Counted from the stretch's first letter, positions 47,883 through 57,063 are shown. The stretch is DNA of 64,000 nt from Usitatibacter rugosus (GCF_013003965.1 NZ_CP053069.1:651419-715418), one strand, 5' to 3'. Numbers and translations: made by a program. The notes: a model not told the origin generated them from the sequence alone.

Positions 47883-49292
47883 ATGACAAGAACCTGGGCG
47901 CTGCTCGCCTTGCTGGCATCCCTCGACGCGGCGGCGCAGGCACCCGCGCCGAAGGAGACGTTCGTCGCGCTCGAAGGGCCGCTGCTGGCCCTCACGCACC
48001 TGGAAGTGTTCGACGGAACGGGCGGGCCGGTGATTCGCGATGCGACGATCGTCATTCGCGACGGCCGCATCCAGGCGATCGGCGCGGGCGCGGCCGTGAA
48101 GGTCCCCGCCGATGCGAAGGTGGTCGATCTCGCGGGCCACTCGGTGAGCCCGGGCTTCGTGATGCTCCACGAGCACATGTTCTATCCCGTCGCGCCCGGA
48201 TCGTATGGCGCGCTCTACGAGTCCTTTCCCAAGCTCTACCTCGCGGGCGGCGCGACCACGGTACGCACCGGCGGCAGCATGAGCCCGTACGCCGACATCA
48301 ACATCGCGCACGAGATCGCCGAGGGCAAGCGGCCGGGTCCCGACATGGACGTGACGGCGCCCTTCCTCGACGGGCCTTCGCCTTTCCTCCAGGACTTCCG
48401 CATCCGCAATCCCGAGCAGGCACGCGAGATGGTGCGCTACTGGGCTTCGGCCGGCGCCACGTCTTACAAGGGCTACATGGGCCTGAACCGCGCGCAGCTG
48501 GGCGCGATCGTCGACGAAGCGCACAAGGGCAAGCGCAAGGTGACCGCGCACCTGTGCGCAGTGACCTATCGCGAAGCCGCCGACCTCGGCATCGACAACC
48601 TCGAGCACGGGTTCCTCGCGTCCACCGACTTCGTCGCGGACAAGAAGATCGACGAGTGTCCCAACCCGCTCGCCGCGCGCGGCTCCTTCGACACGCTGGC
48701 GGTGGACGATCCGAAGATGAAGGCGCTGCAGCGCCACCTGATCGAGCGCAAGGTCGCGCTCACTTCGACGCTCACCGTGTTCGAGACCTTTGCGTCGGGA
48801 CGGCCGATCGCGCCGCCGGAGGCGCTCGACCTCCTGGTGCCGCAGCTTCGCGAATCGTACGTCGCGCGCTGGAGCCAGATCCAGGCGATGAAGGACAACG
48901 TCTGGACGCGCATCCTGCCCAAGGAGATGGCGTGGGAGAAGCAGTTCGTCGAAGCGGGCGGGCTCCTCGTCGCGGGGACCGATCCCACCGGCTACGGCGG
49001 CGTGATCCCGGGCTATTCGAACGTGCGCCAGGTGGAGCTGCTCGAAGAAGCGGGCTTCCCGCGGGCGCAGGCGCTGCGCATCTCCACGCTGAACGGCGCG
49101 ATCTATCTCGGCCGCGACAAGGACGTGGGCAGCCTCGCCGAAGGCAAGAGAGCCGACCTCGTGCTCTACAAGGGCAGTCTCTCCTCCGACCCGCTCGCGC
49201 TGCGGCAGATCGTGTGGACGATGAAGGCGGGCACGGCCTACGAATCGAAGAAGCTGCTGGCGAGCCTGAAGGGCAAGGTCGGCTTCCAATGA
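47883..49292 (+). CDS. Exported amidohydrolase-family metal-dependent hydrolase
   Basis: The 469-residue product has a short signal peptide (MTRTWALLALLASLDAAAQA) and an imidazolonepropionase/prolidase-like amidohydrolase fold. A composite beta sandwich comes first (IVIRDGRIQAIG), then the metal motif in SPGFVMLHEHMF, the HLC and LEHGF metal-ligand segments and a C-terminal GTDPTGYGG. Substrate is unknown; peptide or amide hydrolysis in the periplasm is likely. GGAAGGAAAG precedes ATG 47883. The gene ends at a bidirectional terminator. Confidence 0.85.
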   Translation: MTRTWALLALLASLDAAAQAPAPKETFVALEGPLLALTHLEVFDGTGGPVIRDATIVIRDGRIQAIGAGAAVKVPADAKVVDLAGHSVSPGFVMLHEHMFYPVAPGSYGALYESFPKLYLAGGATTVRTGGSMSPYADINIAHEIAEGKRPGPDMDVTAPFLDGPSPFLQDFRIRNPEQAREMVRYWASAGATSYKGYMGLNRAQLGAIVDEAHKGKRKVTAHLCAVTYREAADLGIDNLEHGFLASTDFVADKKIDECPNPLAARGSFDTLAVDDPKMKALQRHLIERKVALTSTLTVFETFASGRPIAPPEALDLLVPQLRESYVARWSQIQAMKDNVWTRILPKEMAWEKQFVEAGGLLVAGTDPTGYGGVIPGYSNVRQVELLEEAGFPRAQALRISTLNGAIYLGRDKDVGSLAEGKRADLVLYKGSLSSDPLALRQIVWTMKAGTAYESKKLLASLKGKVGFQ

Positions 49293-49320
49293 AAAGGGGC
49301 GCCCGGCACGGCGCCCCTTT
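49293..49320. terminator. Bidirectional intrinsic terminator between convergent genes
   Basis: AAAGGGGCGCC (49293-49303), a CGGCAC loop and GGCGCCCCTTT (49310-49320) make an 11-bp stem flanked by A and T/C runs. It begins right after the amidohydrolase stop and also faces the end of the minus-strand cyanate operon. Confidence 0.85.
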
Positions 49321-49343
49321 CCCCCCCAGCAACAACCCGTCGG

Positions 49344-50441
49344 CTACTTCTTCTTCGGCGCGTTCGTCTGCACGAACGTCGAATACGTCTGCTCGGCCAC
49401 GCGGTGCCACAGGTAGATCTCGTCGCGGAATTTCTTCCACGGCTCGTAGATCTTCTTGAACGACGCATTCTTCGCCGACTCTTCCTCGTAGAGGTCGAAC
49501 GCCGCGTCCTGGGCCGCCTTCATGATGTCGTTGGAGAACGCGTGGAGCTTCACGCCCTTGGTGATGAGCGAGCGCAGCGCCGCCGGGTTCTTGAAGTCGT
49601 ACTCGGCCATCATGTCGATGTTCGCTTCGGCCGCCGCCGCCTCGAACGCGGCCTGGTACTCCTTGGGCAGCTTGTCCCACTCCTTCTGCGCCACGTAGAA
49701 CGAATACATCGAGTTGGATTCCCACCAGCCCGGGTAGTAGTAGTGCGGGGCGACCTTGTAGAAGCCGAGCTTCTCGTCGTCGTACGGGCCGACCCATTCC
49801 GCCCCGTCGATCACGCCGCGCTCCAGCGACGGGAAGATGTCGCCGCCGGCGATCTGCTGCGGCACCACGCCCAGGCGCGAGAGCACCTCGCCGCCAAGGC
49901 CGGCGATGCGGAACTTGATGCCCTTCAGGTCCGCGACCGTCTTCACTTCCTTCTTCCACCAGCCGCCCATCTGCACGCCGGTGTTGCCGCCGGGGAAGGA
50001 GACGAAGCCGTATTCCTTGAAGAAGTCGCGCACGAGCGCCAGGCCGCCGCCGTAGTAGATCCACGCGTTCTGCTGGCGCTGGTTCAAACCGAACGGCAGC
50101 GTCGTGTCGAACGCGAACGTCTTGTTCTTGCCGACGAAATAGTAGCTCGCCGTGTGGCAGCACTCGACCGTGCCGTTCTGCACCGCGTCGGCCGCGCCGA
50201 AGGCGGGCACGATCTCGCCGGCCGAGAACACCTGGATCTGGAACTTGCCGCCGGTGATCGCCGAGACGCGCTTGGAGAGCGTCTCGGCTCCGCCGTAGAT
50301 CGTGTCCAGGCTCTTGGGGAAGCTCGACGTGCAGCGCCAGCGCACGCTCGGCAGCGCCGGCGCCTGCGCGACGGCCTGGGTGGCGGCGGCGGCCGAGATG
50401 ATCCCGGCGCCGGCCATGAAGTCGCGACGGTTCAATGCCAT
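49344..50441 (-). CDS. TRAP-type C4-dicarboxylate/keto-acid binding protein (DctP family), Tat signal
   Basis: The 365-residue product has a twin-arginine signal (LNRRDFMAGAG) and the DctP fold: KFQIQVFSAGEIV, VECCHTASYYFVGK, DLKGIKFRIAGLGGEVL and RGVIDGAEWVGPYDDEKLG. Proteins with this RIAGLGG...YYPGWWE pattern bind keto acids or related anions in TRAP systems. No DctQ or DctM membrane gene is in the window; instead the gene is last in a cyanate ABC operon, 13 bp after cynS. ATG 50441 has GGGAGAAG upstream. Confidence 0.88.
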   Translation of the reverse strand: MALNRRDFMAGAGIISAAAATQAVAQAPALPSVRWRCTSSFPKSLDTIYGGAETLSKRVSAITGGKFQIQVFSAGEIVPAFGAADAVQNGTVECCHTASYYFVGKNKTFAFDTTLPFGLNQRQQNAWIYYGGGLALVRDFFKEYGFVSFPGGNTGVQMGGWWKKEVKTVADLKGIKFRIAGLGGEVLSRLGVVPQQIAGGDIFPSLERGVIDGAEWVGPYDDEKLGFYKVAPHYYYPGWWESNSMYSFYVAQKEWDKLPKEYQAAFEAAAAEANIDMMAEYDFKNPAALRSLITKGVKLHAFSNDIMKAAQDAAFDLYEEESAKNASFKKIYEPWKKFRDEIYLWHRVAEQTYSTFVQTNAPKKK

Positions 50442-50454
50442 GGTGTTCTTCTCC

Positions 50455-50907
50455 CTAGTAGGTTTTGTACGGCAGGAACTTTCCATTCAGCGTGACGAGG
50501 ACCCGGTCGCCCTTCGGATCGGCCTCGCGCACGATGTCCATCTTGAAATCGATCGCGCTCATGATCCCGTCGCCGAATTCTTCGTGGATCAGCTCCTTGA
50601 TGGTAGTCCCATAGACGTTGACGATTTCATACCAGCGGTAGATGAGCGGATCCGTGGGAACCGCGGTGGGCAGCGATCCCTTGTACGGGACCACCTGCAG
50701 CAGGTTCACGGCTTCCTTCGGCAAGCTGAAGATCTTGCCCACCTTCTGGGCCTGGTCCTTCGTGAGGGTCATCTGGCCGAGGCAGGCGGCGGTGACCCAT
50801 TCCTTCGACTGGCCGACCTTCTTCGCCACGTCGGCCCACTTGATGCCCTTCTGCACCTTCACCGAGTAGATGAGGTCGGTCACGTCTTCGCGATTCATGG
50901 GTTTCAT
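50455..50907 (-). CDS. cynS: Cyanase (cyanate hydratase)
   Basis: Cyanase converts cyanate and bicarbonate to ammonia and CO2, releasing nitrogen. The 150-residue protein has an N-terminal helix-turn-helix-like region and the catalytic triad residues Arg91 and Glu94 (YRWYEIV) and Ser117 (GIMSAIDF), matching Arg96, Glu99 and Ser122 of E. coli CynS. CGGAG precedes ATG 50907. It is cotranscribed with the upstream ABC importer, which probably brings in cyanate. Confidence 0.97.
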   Translation of the reverse strand: MKPMNREDVTDLIYSVKVQKGIKWADVAKKVGQSKEWVTAACLGQMTLTKDQAQKVGKIFSLPKEAVNLLQVVPYKGSLPTAVPTDPLIYRWYEIVNVYGTTIKELIHEEFGDGIMSAIDFKMDIVREADPKGDRVLVTLNGKFLPYKTY

Positions 50908-50919
50908 GCGTTCTCCGGG

Positions 50920-51822
50920 TTAGCGGACCTGCTTGAGTGGCGTGACGCCTGCCCCGAGGACGGTGCCGTCCTCGAGCCCGGGACGCACGACGCGCGGCAG
51001 GTCTTCGTTGGCCGCTTCCTCGGCTCTTCCCTCCTGGAGCAGCTTGGAGCGATGGACGAGGAAGTCGACGAGGTGGTTGCGGATGCGGTAGTAGTGCGGG
51101 TGGTGATGGATATCGTTGCGCGTGCGTTCGCGCGGCAGCGTGTTCACGACCACCTCGGCGATGCGGGCTTCGGGGCCGTTGGTCATGAGCAGGATCTTGT
51201 CGGCGAGCAGGATGGCTTCATCGACGTCGTGGGTGATCATGAAGACCGTCTGGTGCGTCTCGGCGCAGATGCGCACGAGCTCCTCCTGGATCGCGCCTCG
51301 CGTGAGCGCATCGAGCGCTCCGAAGGGCTCGTCCAGCAGCAGCATCTTGGGCTGGATGGCGAAGGCCCTCGCGATGCCCACGCGCTGCTTCATGCCGCCG
51401 GAGAGCTCCGAAGGCTTCTTCGTCTCGTTGCCGGTGAGGTGCACGAGGTCGATGTACTTCTGGCAGTGCGCGTTCACCTTGTCGCGCGACCAGTCGGGCC
51501 AGCGCGAGCGCACTCCGAAGGCGATGTTGCCGCGCACCGAAAGCCACGGCATCAATGCATGGCCCTGGAAGACGACGCCGCGGTCGAGGCTCGGGCCGGC
51601 GACCTCGCGGCCGTCCATGGTCACCTCGCCCAGTGTTGCCGTATCCAGGCCCGCGAGGATGTTGAGGATGGTCGTCTTGCCGCAGCCCGAGTGGCCGATC
51701 ACGCAGACGAACTCGCCGCGCTCGAGCGAGAAGCTCACGTTCGCGAACACCGGCTTCGCGCCCTCGGCGAAGCGCCGCGCGAGCCCGCGCACCTGCAGGA
51801 AGGGAGGCAGGCCCGTGCTCAT
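50920..51822 (-). CDS. Nitrate/cyanate-type ABC transporter ATP-binding protein
   Basis: The 300-residue ATPase has Walker [10 protein letters not shown], signature [14 protein letters not shown], Walker [12 protein letters not shown] and switch ITHDVDEA, in the NrtD/CmpD/SsuB group. A ~40-residue C-terminal extension (after about 255) is rich in charged residues. It overlaps the permease gene by 4 bp and ends 12 bp before cynS, giving the importer-cyanase arrangement expected for cyanate use. Confidence 0.93.
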   Translation of the reverse strand: MSTGLPPFLQVRGLARRFAEGAKPVFANVSFSLERGEFVCVIGHSGCGKTTILNILAGLDTATLGEVTMDGREVAGPSLDRGVVFQGHALMPWLSVRGNIAFGVRSRWPDWSRDKVNAHCQKYIDLVHLTGNETKKPSELSGGMKQRVGIARAFAIQPKMLLLDEPFGALDALTRGAIQEELVRICAETHQTVFMITHDVDEAILLADKILLMTNGPEARIAEVVVNTLPRERTRNDIHHHPHYYRIRNHLVDFLVHRSKLLQEGRAEEAANEDLPRVVRPGLEDGTVLGAGVTPLKQVR

Positions 51823-52652
51823 TCGACGAAGGTGACCGCGCGCTGCAGCGCACCGAAGAGGAGGTCGAGGATCATGCCGACGACGCCGATCACCAGGATC
51901 GCGAAGATCACGTTGGCGAGCGAGAGGTTGTTCCACTCGTTCCACACGAAGTAGCCGACGCCGAGGTTGCCTACCAGCATCTCCGCGGCCACGATCACCA
52001 GCCACGCGATGCCCATCGAGATGCGGGCCCCGGTGAGGATCACGGGAGCGGCGGCCGGGAGGATCACCTCGAAGCAGGTGCGCATCGTGCCGGCTTCCAG
52101 CGTGCGGGCGACGTTCAGCCATTCGCGGCGGACGCTGGAGACGCCGTGCGCGGTGTTGATCAGCATCGGCCAGATGGAGCAGATGAAGATCACGAAGATG
52201 GACGACGTCGCCGAATCCTTGATGGTGTAGAGCGCGAGCGGCATCCACGCCAGCGGCGAGATCGGCTTCAGCACCTGGATGAAGGGGTCGAGCGCGCGGT
52301 GCACCATCGGCGAGAGGCCGATCACGAAGCCGAGCGGGATCGCGATCAACGCCGCGAGCAGGAAGCCCAGGCCCACGCGGCCGAGCGAGTACGCGAGCTG
52401 GATGCCGATGCCCTTGTCATTGGAGCCGCCGTCGTAGAACGGGTTGGAGAGCTGCTTCCACACCGTGGCACCCATCTGCGAGAGCGTCGGCAGGCCGTCG
52501 GACTTCGGCTTGTCCAGCCCCATCATCTTCGCGTACTCGGGGTCCATGCCCGCGGTGGCGCTGGCCTTGGGAAGGCTCGCCAGGTGCCAGGCGAAGAGCA
52601 GCACCGCCAGCAGGAGCAGCGACAGGACCCAGGACTTCGCGCGCTCGCGCAC
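51819..52652 (-). CDS. Nitrate/cyanate-type ABC transporter permease
   Basis: The 277-residue inner-membrane protein has an N-terminal membrane helix, a periplasmic segment with [19 protein letters not shown], then about five more membrane spans. The BPD-transport EAA loop is in [28 protein letters not shown]. This arrangement fits NrtB/CmpB-type permeases. The start is GTG 52652, 4 bp after the binding-protein stop. Confidence 0.93.
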   Translation of the reverse strand: MRERAKSWVLSLLLLAVLLFAWHLASLPKASATAGMDPEYAKMMGLDKPKSDGLPTLSQMGATVWKQLSNPFYDGGSNDKGIGIQLAYSLGRVGLGFLLAALIAIPLGFVIGLSPMVHRALDPFIQVLKPISPLAWMPLALYTIKDSATSSIFVIFICSIWPMLINTAHGVSSVRREWLNVARTLEAGTMRTCFEVILPAAAPVILTGARISMGIAWLVIVAAEMLVGNLGVGYFVWNEWNNLSLANVIFAILVIGVVGMILDLLFGALQRAVTFVE

Positions 52653-52656
52653 GATC

Positions 52657-53997
52657 TCAGGCCTTCTTTATGGCGAAGCTTTGCACGTACGCCTCCGGCT
52701 TCGACGCGTCGAAGGGCTTGCCCATCACGATGATCTTCTTCGGCATGTCGGCGGGAGAGGCGATGCCTTCCTCCTTCATGCGCTTCTTCGCGTCCGTCAT
52801 GAGGTAGACCTGGTCGACGATGCTCTTGTACTGCACGTCGCCCTTCACGTAGCCCCAGCGCTTCATCTGCGTGAGGATCCACACTCCGAGCGCGTTCCAC
52901 GGCACCGGGTCGAACTCGATGCGGTTGGGGACCGTCTTCACGTTGCCCAGGCCGTCGGCGTACTTGCCGGTGAGCACCTGTTCCAGCACCGGCACGGGCT
53001 GGTTCAGGTAATTCGCGGGCGCGATGGCGTTGGCGATGGTCGTGCGGTTCTCGGGACCGGCGGCCATGGCCGCGGCATTGAGCACGGCCCGGTACATCGC
53101 CGCGAAGGTGTTCGGGTTCTCCTTCACCCACTCGGTGCGCACGCCGAAGGAGCAGCACGGGTGGCCGTCCCAGATCTCCTTCGTGAGGAGGTGGATGAAG
53201 CCGATCTGGTCGTACACGGCGCGCTGGTTGAACGGATCGGGGCCGAGGTAGCCATCGAGATTGTCGGCGCGCAGGTTGGCCACCATCTCGGGCGGCGGCA
53301 CGACGCGGATCTGGACGTCCTTGTCCGGGTCGAGCCCGTGCTCCGCAAGGTAGTAGCGCAGCAGGAAGTTGTGCATCGAGTACTCGAAGGGCACGGCGAA
53401 CTTGAAGCCCTTCCACTGCTTCGGGTCGCGCTTGTCCTTGTGCTTCATGGCGAGCGTGATCGCCTGGCCGTTCGAGTTCTGGATCGTGGCCACGTTCATC
53501 GGCAGCGCGCTGGAGCCCACGCCGAGCGAGATGGCGAGCGGCATCGGGGCCAGCATGTGCGAAGCGTCGTACTCCTTGTTCATCACCTTGTCGCGGATCA
53601 GCGCCCAGCCGGCGGTCTTCTGCAGCGTGACGTTGAGGCCCTGCTTCTCGTAGAAGCCCAGGGGCAGCGACATGATGAGCGGCGTGGCGCACGTGATCGG
53701 GATGAAGCCGATCTTCACGTCCTTCTTCTCGAGCTTGCCCTTCTCCTGCGCCATGGCCTGCAGCGCGCCCAGCGGGAAGAGGCTCGCGATCGCGCCCATC
53801 GCCGTGTTGGCGCCGACGGCGCGCAGGAAGCGGCGGCGCTCGGCATCGCGCGGGAAGAGGGCCTTCAGGACGGCAGTCTCGATCGCGCGCTCGGACAACC
53901 GTGCGGCATCGGCCTCGTGCGCAGCTTGCGACGCGTGGGCGCCGCAGGTGCAGGCGAGGCGAGCGTTCGGATCGTAGGGATTCTTGAACAGGCTCAT
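52657..53997 (-). CDS. CmpA/NrtA-family substrate-binding protein
   Basis: The 446-residue product has the NrtA-type N-terminus NPYDPNARLACTCGAHAS, a Tat-like RRRFLRAVG signal (about residues 54-75), and a periplasmic domain starting VKIGFIPITCATPLIMSLPLGFY with IRVVPPPEMVANL and GHPCCSFGV. Such proteins bind nitrate, bicarbonate or cyanate; cynS in the same operon favours cyanate (inference). GGGAGGT precedes ATG 53997. The operon promoter is predicted just upstream. Confidence 0.92.
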   Translation of the reverse strand: MSLFKNPYDPNARLACTCGAHASQAAHEADAARLSERAIETAVLKALFPRDAERRRFLRAVGANTAMGAIASLFPLGALQAMAQEKGKLEKKDVKIGFIPITCATPLIMSLPLGFYEKQGLNVTLQKTAGWALIRDKVMNKEYDASHMLAPMPLAISLGVGSSALPMNVATIQNSNGQAITLAMKHKDKRDPKQWKGFKFAVPFEYSMHNFLLRYYLAEHGLDPDKDVQIRVVPPPEMVANLRADNLDGYLGPDPFNQRAVYDQIGFIHLLTKEIWDGHPCCSFGVRTEWVKENPNTFAAMYRAVLNAAAMAAGPENRTTIANAIAPANYLNQPVPVLEQVLTGKYADGLGNVKTVPNRIEFDPVPWNALGVWILTQMKRWGYVKGDVQYKSIVDQVYLMTDAKKRMKEEGIASPADMPKKIIVMGKPFDASKPEAYVQSFAIKKA

Positions 53998-54028
53998 CGG
54001 ACCTCCCGGGGATATCGGGGAAGCAGTG

Positions 54029-54045
54029 AGCAGCAAGCGTGCCAG
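54029..54045 (-). promoter_or_regulatory. Predicted sigma54 promoter for the cyanate operon
   Basis: On the minus strand the site reads CTGGCACGCTTGCTGCT, matching 15 of 17 positions of the consensus YTGGCACGRNNNTTGCW, with GG and GC exactly 10 bp apart. Transcription would start near 54018, about 20 nt before the operon's first ATG, with the ribosome-binding site in between. Confidence 0.75.
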
Positions 54046-54086
54046 CGGCGGTTACGGGGCGGGCAGGAAGCGCGCGCGGCCCCTGC

Positions 54087-54101
54087 GCACAATCGCGGTG
54101 C
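54087..54101. promoter_or_regulatory. NtrC-like enhancer site, promoter-proximal
   Basis: GCACAATCGCGGTGC matches the NtrC palindrome GCACY-N5-RGTGC at all positions except the Y. Its centre is about 76 bp upstream of the predicted sigma54 start site. Confidence 0.55.
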
Positions 54102-54760
54102 TAGGCGAGGTGCGCGCGGACCAGTTTGGTGCGGAGCGCCTCTGGGGATTCGGCGAGATCGTGCGCTCCGGCATCGAGCAGCTCCGAGCGGCTGCCGTAT
54201 CCCCACAGCGCACCCAGGCCGCGCAGGCCGTGGAGCTTCGCCGCCGACATGTCCACGCCGCGGTCGCCGACCATGGCGATGTCGTGTCCTCCCTGCATCG
54301 CATGCGTCGCGAGCAGGTGGGCGAGGAGGTCGCGCTTGTCCTCTCGCGTGCCGTCGAGCTCGCAGCCGTGCACGGCCTCGAAGTGCGCGTCGAACCCGAA
54401 GTGGCGCACGATCCGGTCGGCGTAGACGAGGGGCTTGGAGGTCGCGACGAAGAGCCGCGTGCCGGAGCCCTGCAGCGCAGTGAGCAGCTCGGCGATGCCG
54501 TCGTACGGAGCGTTCTCGAACAGGCCGACGTCGGCGAAGCGCTCGCGGTAATGCGCGAGCGCCTGCTCGACCGTCTCGCGCCGGTCCTCGCCCAACAGCT
54601 TTGCCAGCGATGCGCGCAGCGGCGGGCCGATCGCGAAGCACAAGTCGTCCAGTGGTGGCGGCTCGCGTCCCATGCGTTCCAGCGCGTGCGCGATGCTGCG
54701 CGTGATGCCCTCGCGCGGATCGGTGAGCGTGCCGTCCAGGTCGAAGAGGACGGCTTTCAT
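54101..54760 (-). CDS. HAD-superfamily hydrolase (phosphoglycolate phosphatase-like)
   Basis: The 219-residue protein has HAD motif I FDLDGTLTD, motif II ATSKP, and motif IV MVGDRGVDMSAA, with a helical cap between motifs I and II. It resembles Gph and related subfamily IA phosphatases. Its place as the last gene of the biotin operon, overlapping bioD by 4 bp, suggests a linked housekeeping or repair role, but the substrate is not evident. Confidence 0.88.
   Translation of the reverse strand: MKAVLFDLDGTLTDPREGITRSIAHALERMGREPPPLDDLCFAIGPPLRASLAKLLGEDRRETVEQALAHYRERFADVGLFENAPYDGIAELLTALQGSGTRLFVATSKPLVYADRIVRHFGFDAHFEAVHGCELDGTREDKRDLLAHLLATHAMQGGHDIAMVGDRGVDMSAAKLHGLRGLGALWGYGSRSELLDAGAHDLAESPEALRTKLVRAHLA
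54118..54132. promoter_or_regulatory. NtrC-like enhancer site, promoter-distal
   Basis: GGACCAGTTTGGTGC differs from the NtrC palindrome GCACC-N5-GGTGC at one base. Its centre is 31 bp from the other site, close to the ~32-bp spacing of strong NtrC sites at glnA. It lies within the 3' end of the HAD gene. Confidence 0.5.
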
Positions 54761-55440
54761 GGCAGCAGCGAGCTCACGTCGAGGTGGCGCGACAGGCGTT
54801 CGGCATCCGGCGCCCGTTGGTGCGGAAGGATGCCGAGCAGCGGAGCCTGCAGCCGCTCGCGCAGTGTCGCGATGTTTTCCTCCAGCACGGGCATGGCGGG
54901 GTCGATCGTGTTCGCGATCCAGCCGGCGAGTGGCAGGCCCTCGGCCGCGATGGCGAGCTCCGTGAGGAGCGCGTGGTTGAGGCAACCCAGGCGCATTCCG
55001 ACTACGAGCACGACGGGTAGCCCCATCTCGCGCGCGAGATCGGATGCGTCGAACCCTGCCGCGAGGGGAACCCTGAAGCCGCCCACGCCCTCGACCACCG
55101 CGAAGTCGCCGCGACTTGCGAGCCGTTCGAAGGCGGCGAAGATCGTCTTGCGTTCGATGCGCACGCCTTCGCGTTGCGCGGCGATGTGCGGGGCCATCGG
55201 CTCGGTGAGCAGGATCGGCGTCACGTCGCCGAGCGCGTCATCGCTCCAGCCGGCCGCGCGCAGGAGGGCCACGCTGTCTTCGTTGGCGAGGCGGCCGTCG
55301 ATCGGGGATGCGCCCGCGGCCACCGGTTTCATCGGTGCGACGCGCATGCCGCGAGCGCGGAGCGCGTGGACGAGCGCGCAGGCGGCGACGGTCTTGCCGA
55401 CGCCGGTATCCGTCCCGGTGACGAAGACGCCGCGCCTCAT
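54757..55440 (-). CDS. bioD: Dethiobiotin synthetase
   Basis: BioD closes the ureido ring of dethiobiotin using CO2 and ATP. The 227-residue protein has the P-loop TGTDTGVGKT (Lys16), PMKPVAAG and VVEGVGGFRVPL with the expected substrate-binding residues. It overlaps bioC by 4 bp and the HAD gene by 4 bp. Length agrees with the E. coli enzyme (~225). Confidence 0.95.
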   Translation of the reverse strand: MRRGVFVTGTDTGVGKTVAACALVHALRARGMRVAPMKPVAAGASPIDGRLANEDSVALLRAAGWSDDALGDVTPILLTEPMAPHIAAQREGVRIERKTIFAAFERLASRGDFAVVEGVGGFRVPLAAGFDASDLAREMGLPVVLVVGMRLGCLNHALLTELAIAAEGLPLAGWIANTIDPAMPVLEENIATLRERLQAPLLGILPHQRAPDAERLSRHLDVSSLLP

Positions 55441-56309
55441 CGGGGCGAGCGCTGGAAGTCGATCACCTGGCGGCCGTCCGCGAGCTTGCGCGGCGGCACC
55501 TTCCACGCGTGGCCGTAGATGATCTCGTGCGTGGCGGGCAGCGCGCCGCCGCGGCGCAGCGTCTCGTAGTGCGCGGCCATCCGCTTCCAGCGCGCGCGCC
55601 CCGCGAGGCCGCGGGATCGATGCGCGGCGGCGTTGTGCGCGCCGATCGCCTTCAGGTCGCGCGCGACCGCCTCCACGGTGTCGTACTCCACGGTGATGAT
55701 GTCCATCTCCATCACGGGATCGGACAGCCCGGCGTGCACCAGCGCGTCGCCCAGGTCGTGCATGTCGATGAAGGTGTGCACATGCGGTCCGGCGTCGGCG
55801 GCGCGGAACGACTCGCGCAGCTCTTTCAGCGTATCGGGTCCGAACGTGGAGAAGAGGAAGAGCCCGCCGGGCTCCAGCACGCGAGAGACCTCCGCGAAGA
55901 CGAGCTCCGGGCGGCACCACTGCAGCGCGAGGTTGGAGAACACGAGCTGGGCGCTGCCTGTCGCGAACGGCAGGCGCTCCGCATCGGCGCAGACGAGCCG
56001 GGGCTTGCCACCCATCACGCGCCTCCACCACGACGTGCGGCGCGAGGCCAGATCCAGCATCGAGGGCGCGAGGTCCACGCCCACGAGCGCCGCGCGCGGG
56101 AAGCGCTGGCCGAGGCCTTCGAACGAGGCGCCGGTGCCGCAACCCAGGTCGACCACGAGCGAGGGTCCGACGCGGATCGGGTCGAGGTGCTCGAGCAGGC
56201 GATCGCCGACCTCGCGCTGCAGCACCGCACTCTCGTCGTACTGCCGGGCCGCGCGGTCGAACGAACGGCGGATGGCGCGCTTCTCGAGCGGCGCCGGTGC
56301 GTCAGGCAT
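55437..56309 (-). CDS. bioC: Malonyl-ACP O-methyltransferase
   Basis: BioC methylates malonyl-ACP so that the fatty acid pathway can build the pimeloyl chain. The 290-residue protein has AARQYDESAVLQREVGDRLLEHL at the N-terminus, SAM motif I VVDLGCGTGAS, VGVDLAPSML and LVFSNLALQWC. It sits between bioH and bioD and overlaps bioH by 8 bp. Confidence 0.94.
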   Translation of the reverse strand: MPDAPAPLEKRAIRRSFDRAARQYDESAVLQREVGDRLLEHLDPIRVGPSLVVDLGCGTGASFEGLGQRFPRAALVGVDLAPSMLDLASRRTSWWRRVMGGKPRLVCADAERLPFATGSAQLVFSNLALQWCRPELVFAEVSRVLEPGGLFLFSTFGPDTLKELRESFRAADAGPHVHTFIDMHDLGDALVHAGLSDPVMEMDIITVEYDTVEAVARDLKAIGAHNAAAHRSRGLAGRARWKRMAAHYETLRRGGALPATHEIIYGHAWKVPPRKLADGRQVIDFQRSPR

Positions 56310-57063
56310 TCACGGCCTCCAGCGCGGAGACGAAGGCCTCGGGATGCGAGATGAACGGCAGGTGCGCGGCGTCGGCGATCTCCACCAGGCTCGCGTCGTG
56401 CAGGTTCTCCGCGAGCCAGCGCCCGGCCGCGATCGGTGCCAGCGCATCGCGGGCTCCGTGCACGACGATCGAACGCTGGGCGATCGACGGCGCGTCCTCG
56501 CGCAGGTCGGTATCTCGGACGATCGCGAGTCCGGCGTCGAGCGCGCTCGGGTCCGGCGCGCCTCGCGACAGCAGCTCCGCGGCGAGCGCGCGCATCGCGG
56601 GCCGGCTGTTGGCGCCGCCCAGCGCGTTCAGCGCGACAAAGGTCTTCAGCGTCGCCTCGAAGTCGGTGCGCAGCCCCGCGGCGAACCCGGCGAGCGTCTC
56701 CAGCTTCATCGCATGCGGCCAGTCGCGGCGCTCGACGAAGCAGGGTGTCGTGCTCACGAGCGCCAGCGCGCGCACTCGCGCCGGATAACGGAGCGCGATG
56801 CGTTGCGCGAGCAAGCCGCCGAGCGACCAGCCGCAGAGCAGCGATCCCGAGGGGATCACCGCGGCGAGCTCGTCGACGGCCTCGTCCAGGCCCCGCAGCG
56901 GCATGAACGACGAGTAGCCATGACCCGGGAGGTCGAACGCATGCACGCGGAATTTCCGGGTCAGCGTCTCGACGAGCGGATTCCACACGCCGCCGTGCAC
57001 GCCCCAGCCGTGGAGCAGCACGAGATCGGGGCCGGCCCCGACGGGCTTCACGTAGGGCGTCAT
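56302..57063 (-). CDS. bioH: Pimeloyl-ACP methyl ester carboxylesterase
   Basis: BioH removes the methyl group from pimeloyl-ACP methyl ester. The 253-residue alpha/beta hydrolase has LLHGWGVHGGVW, the nucleophile in GWSLGG (Ser80), and DTDLREDAP followed by HGARDALAP and a C-terminal DAAHLPF with catalytic Asp and His. It overlaps bioF and bioC slightly, as part of one operon. Confidence 0.94.
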   Translation of the reverse strand: MTPYVKPVGAGPDLVLLHGWGVHGGVWNPLVETLTRKFRVHAFDLPGHGYSSFMPLRGLDEAVDELAAVIPSGSLLCGWSLGGLLAQRIALRYPARVRALALVSTTPCFVERRDWPHAMKLETLAGFAAGLRTDFEATLKTFVALNALGGANSRPAMRALAAELLSRGAPDPSALDAGLAIVRDTDLREDAPSIAQRSIVVHGARDALAPIAAGRWLAENLHDASLVEIADAAHLPFISHPEAFVSALEAVNA

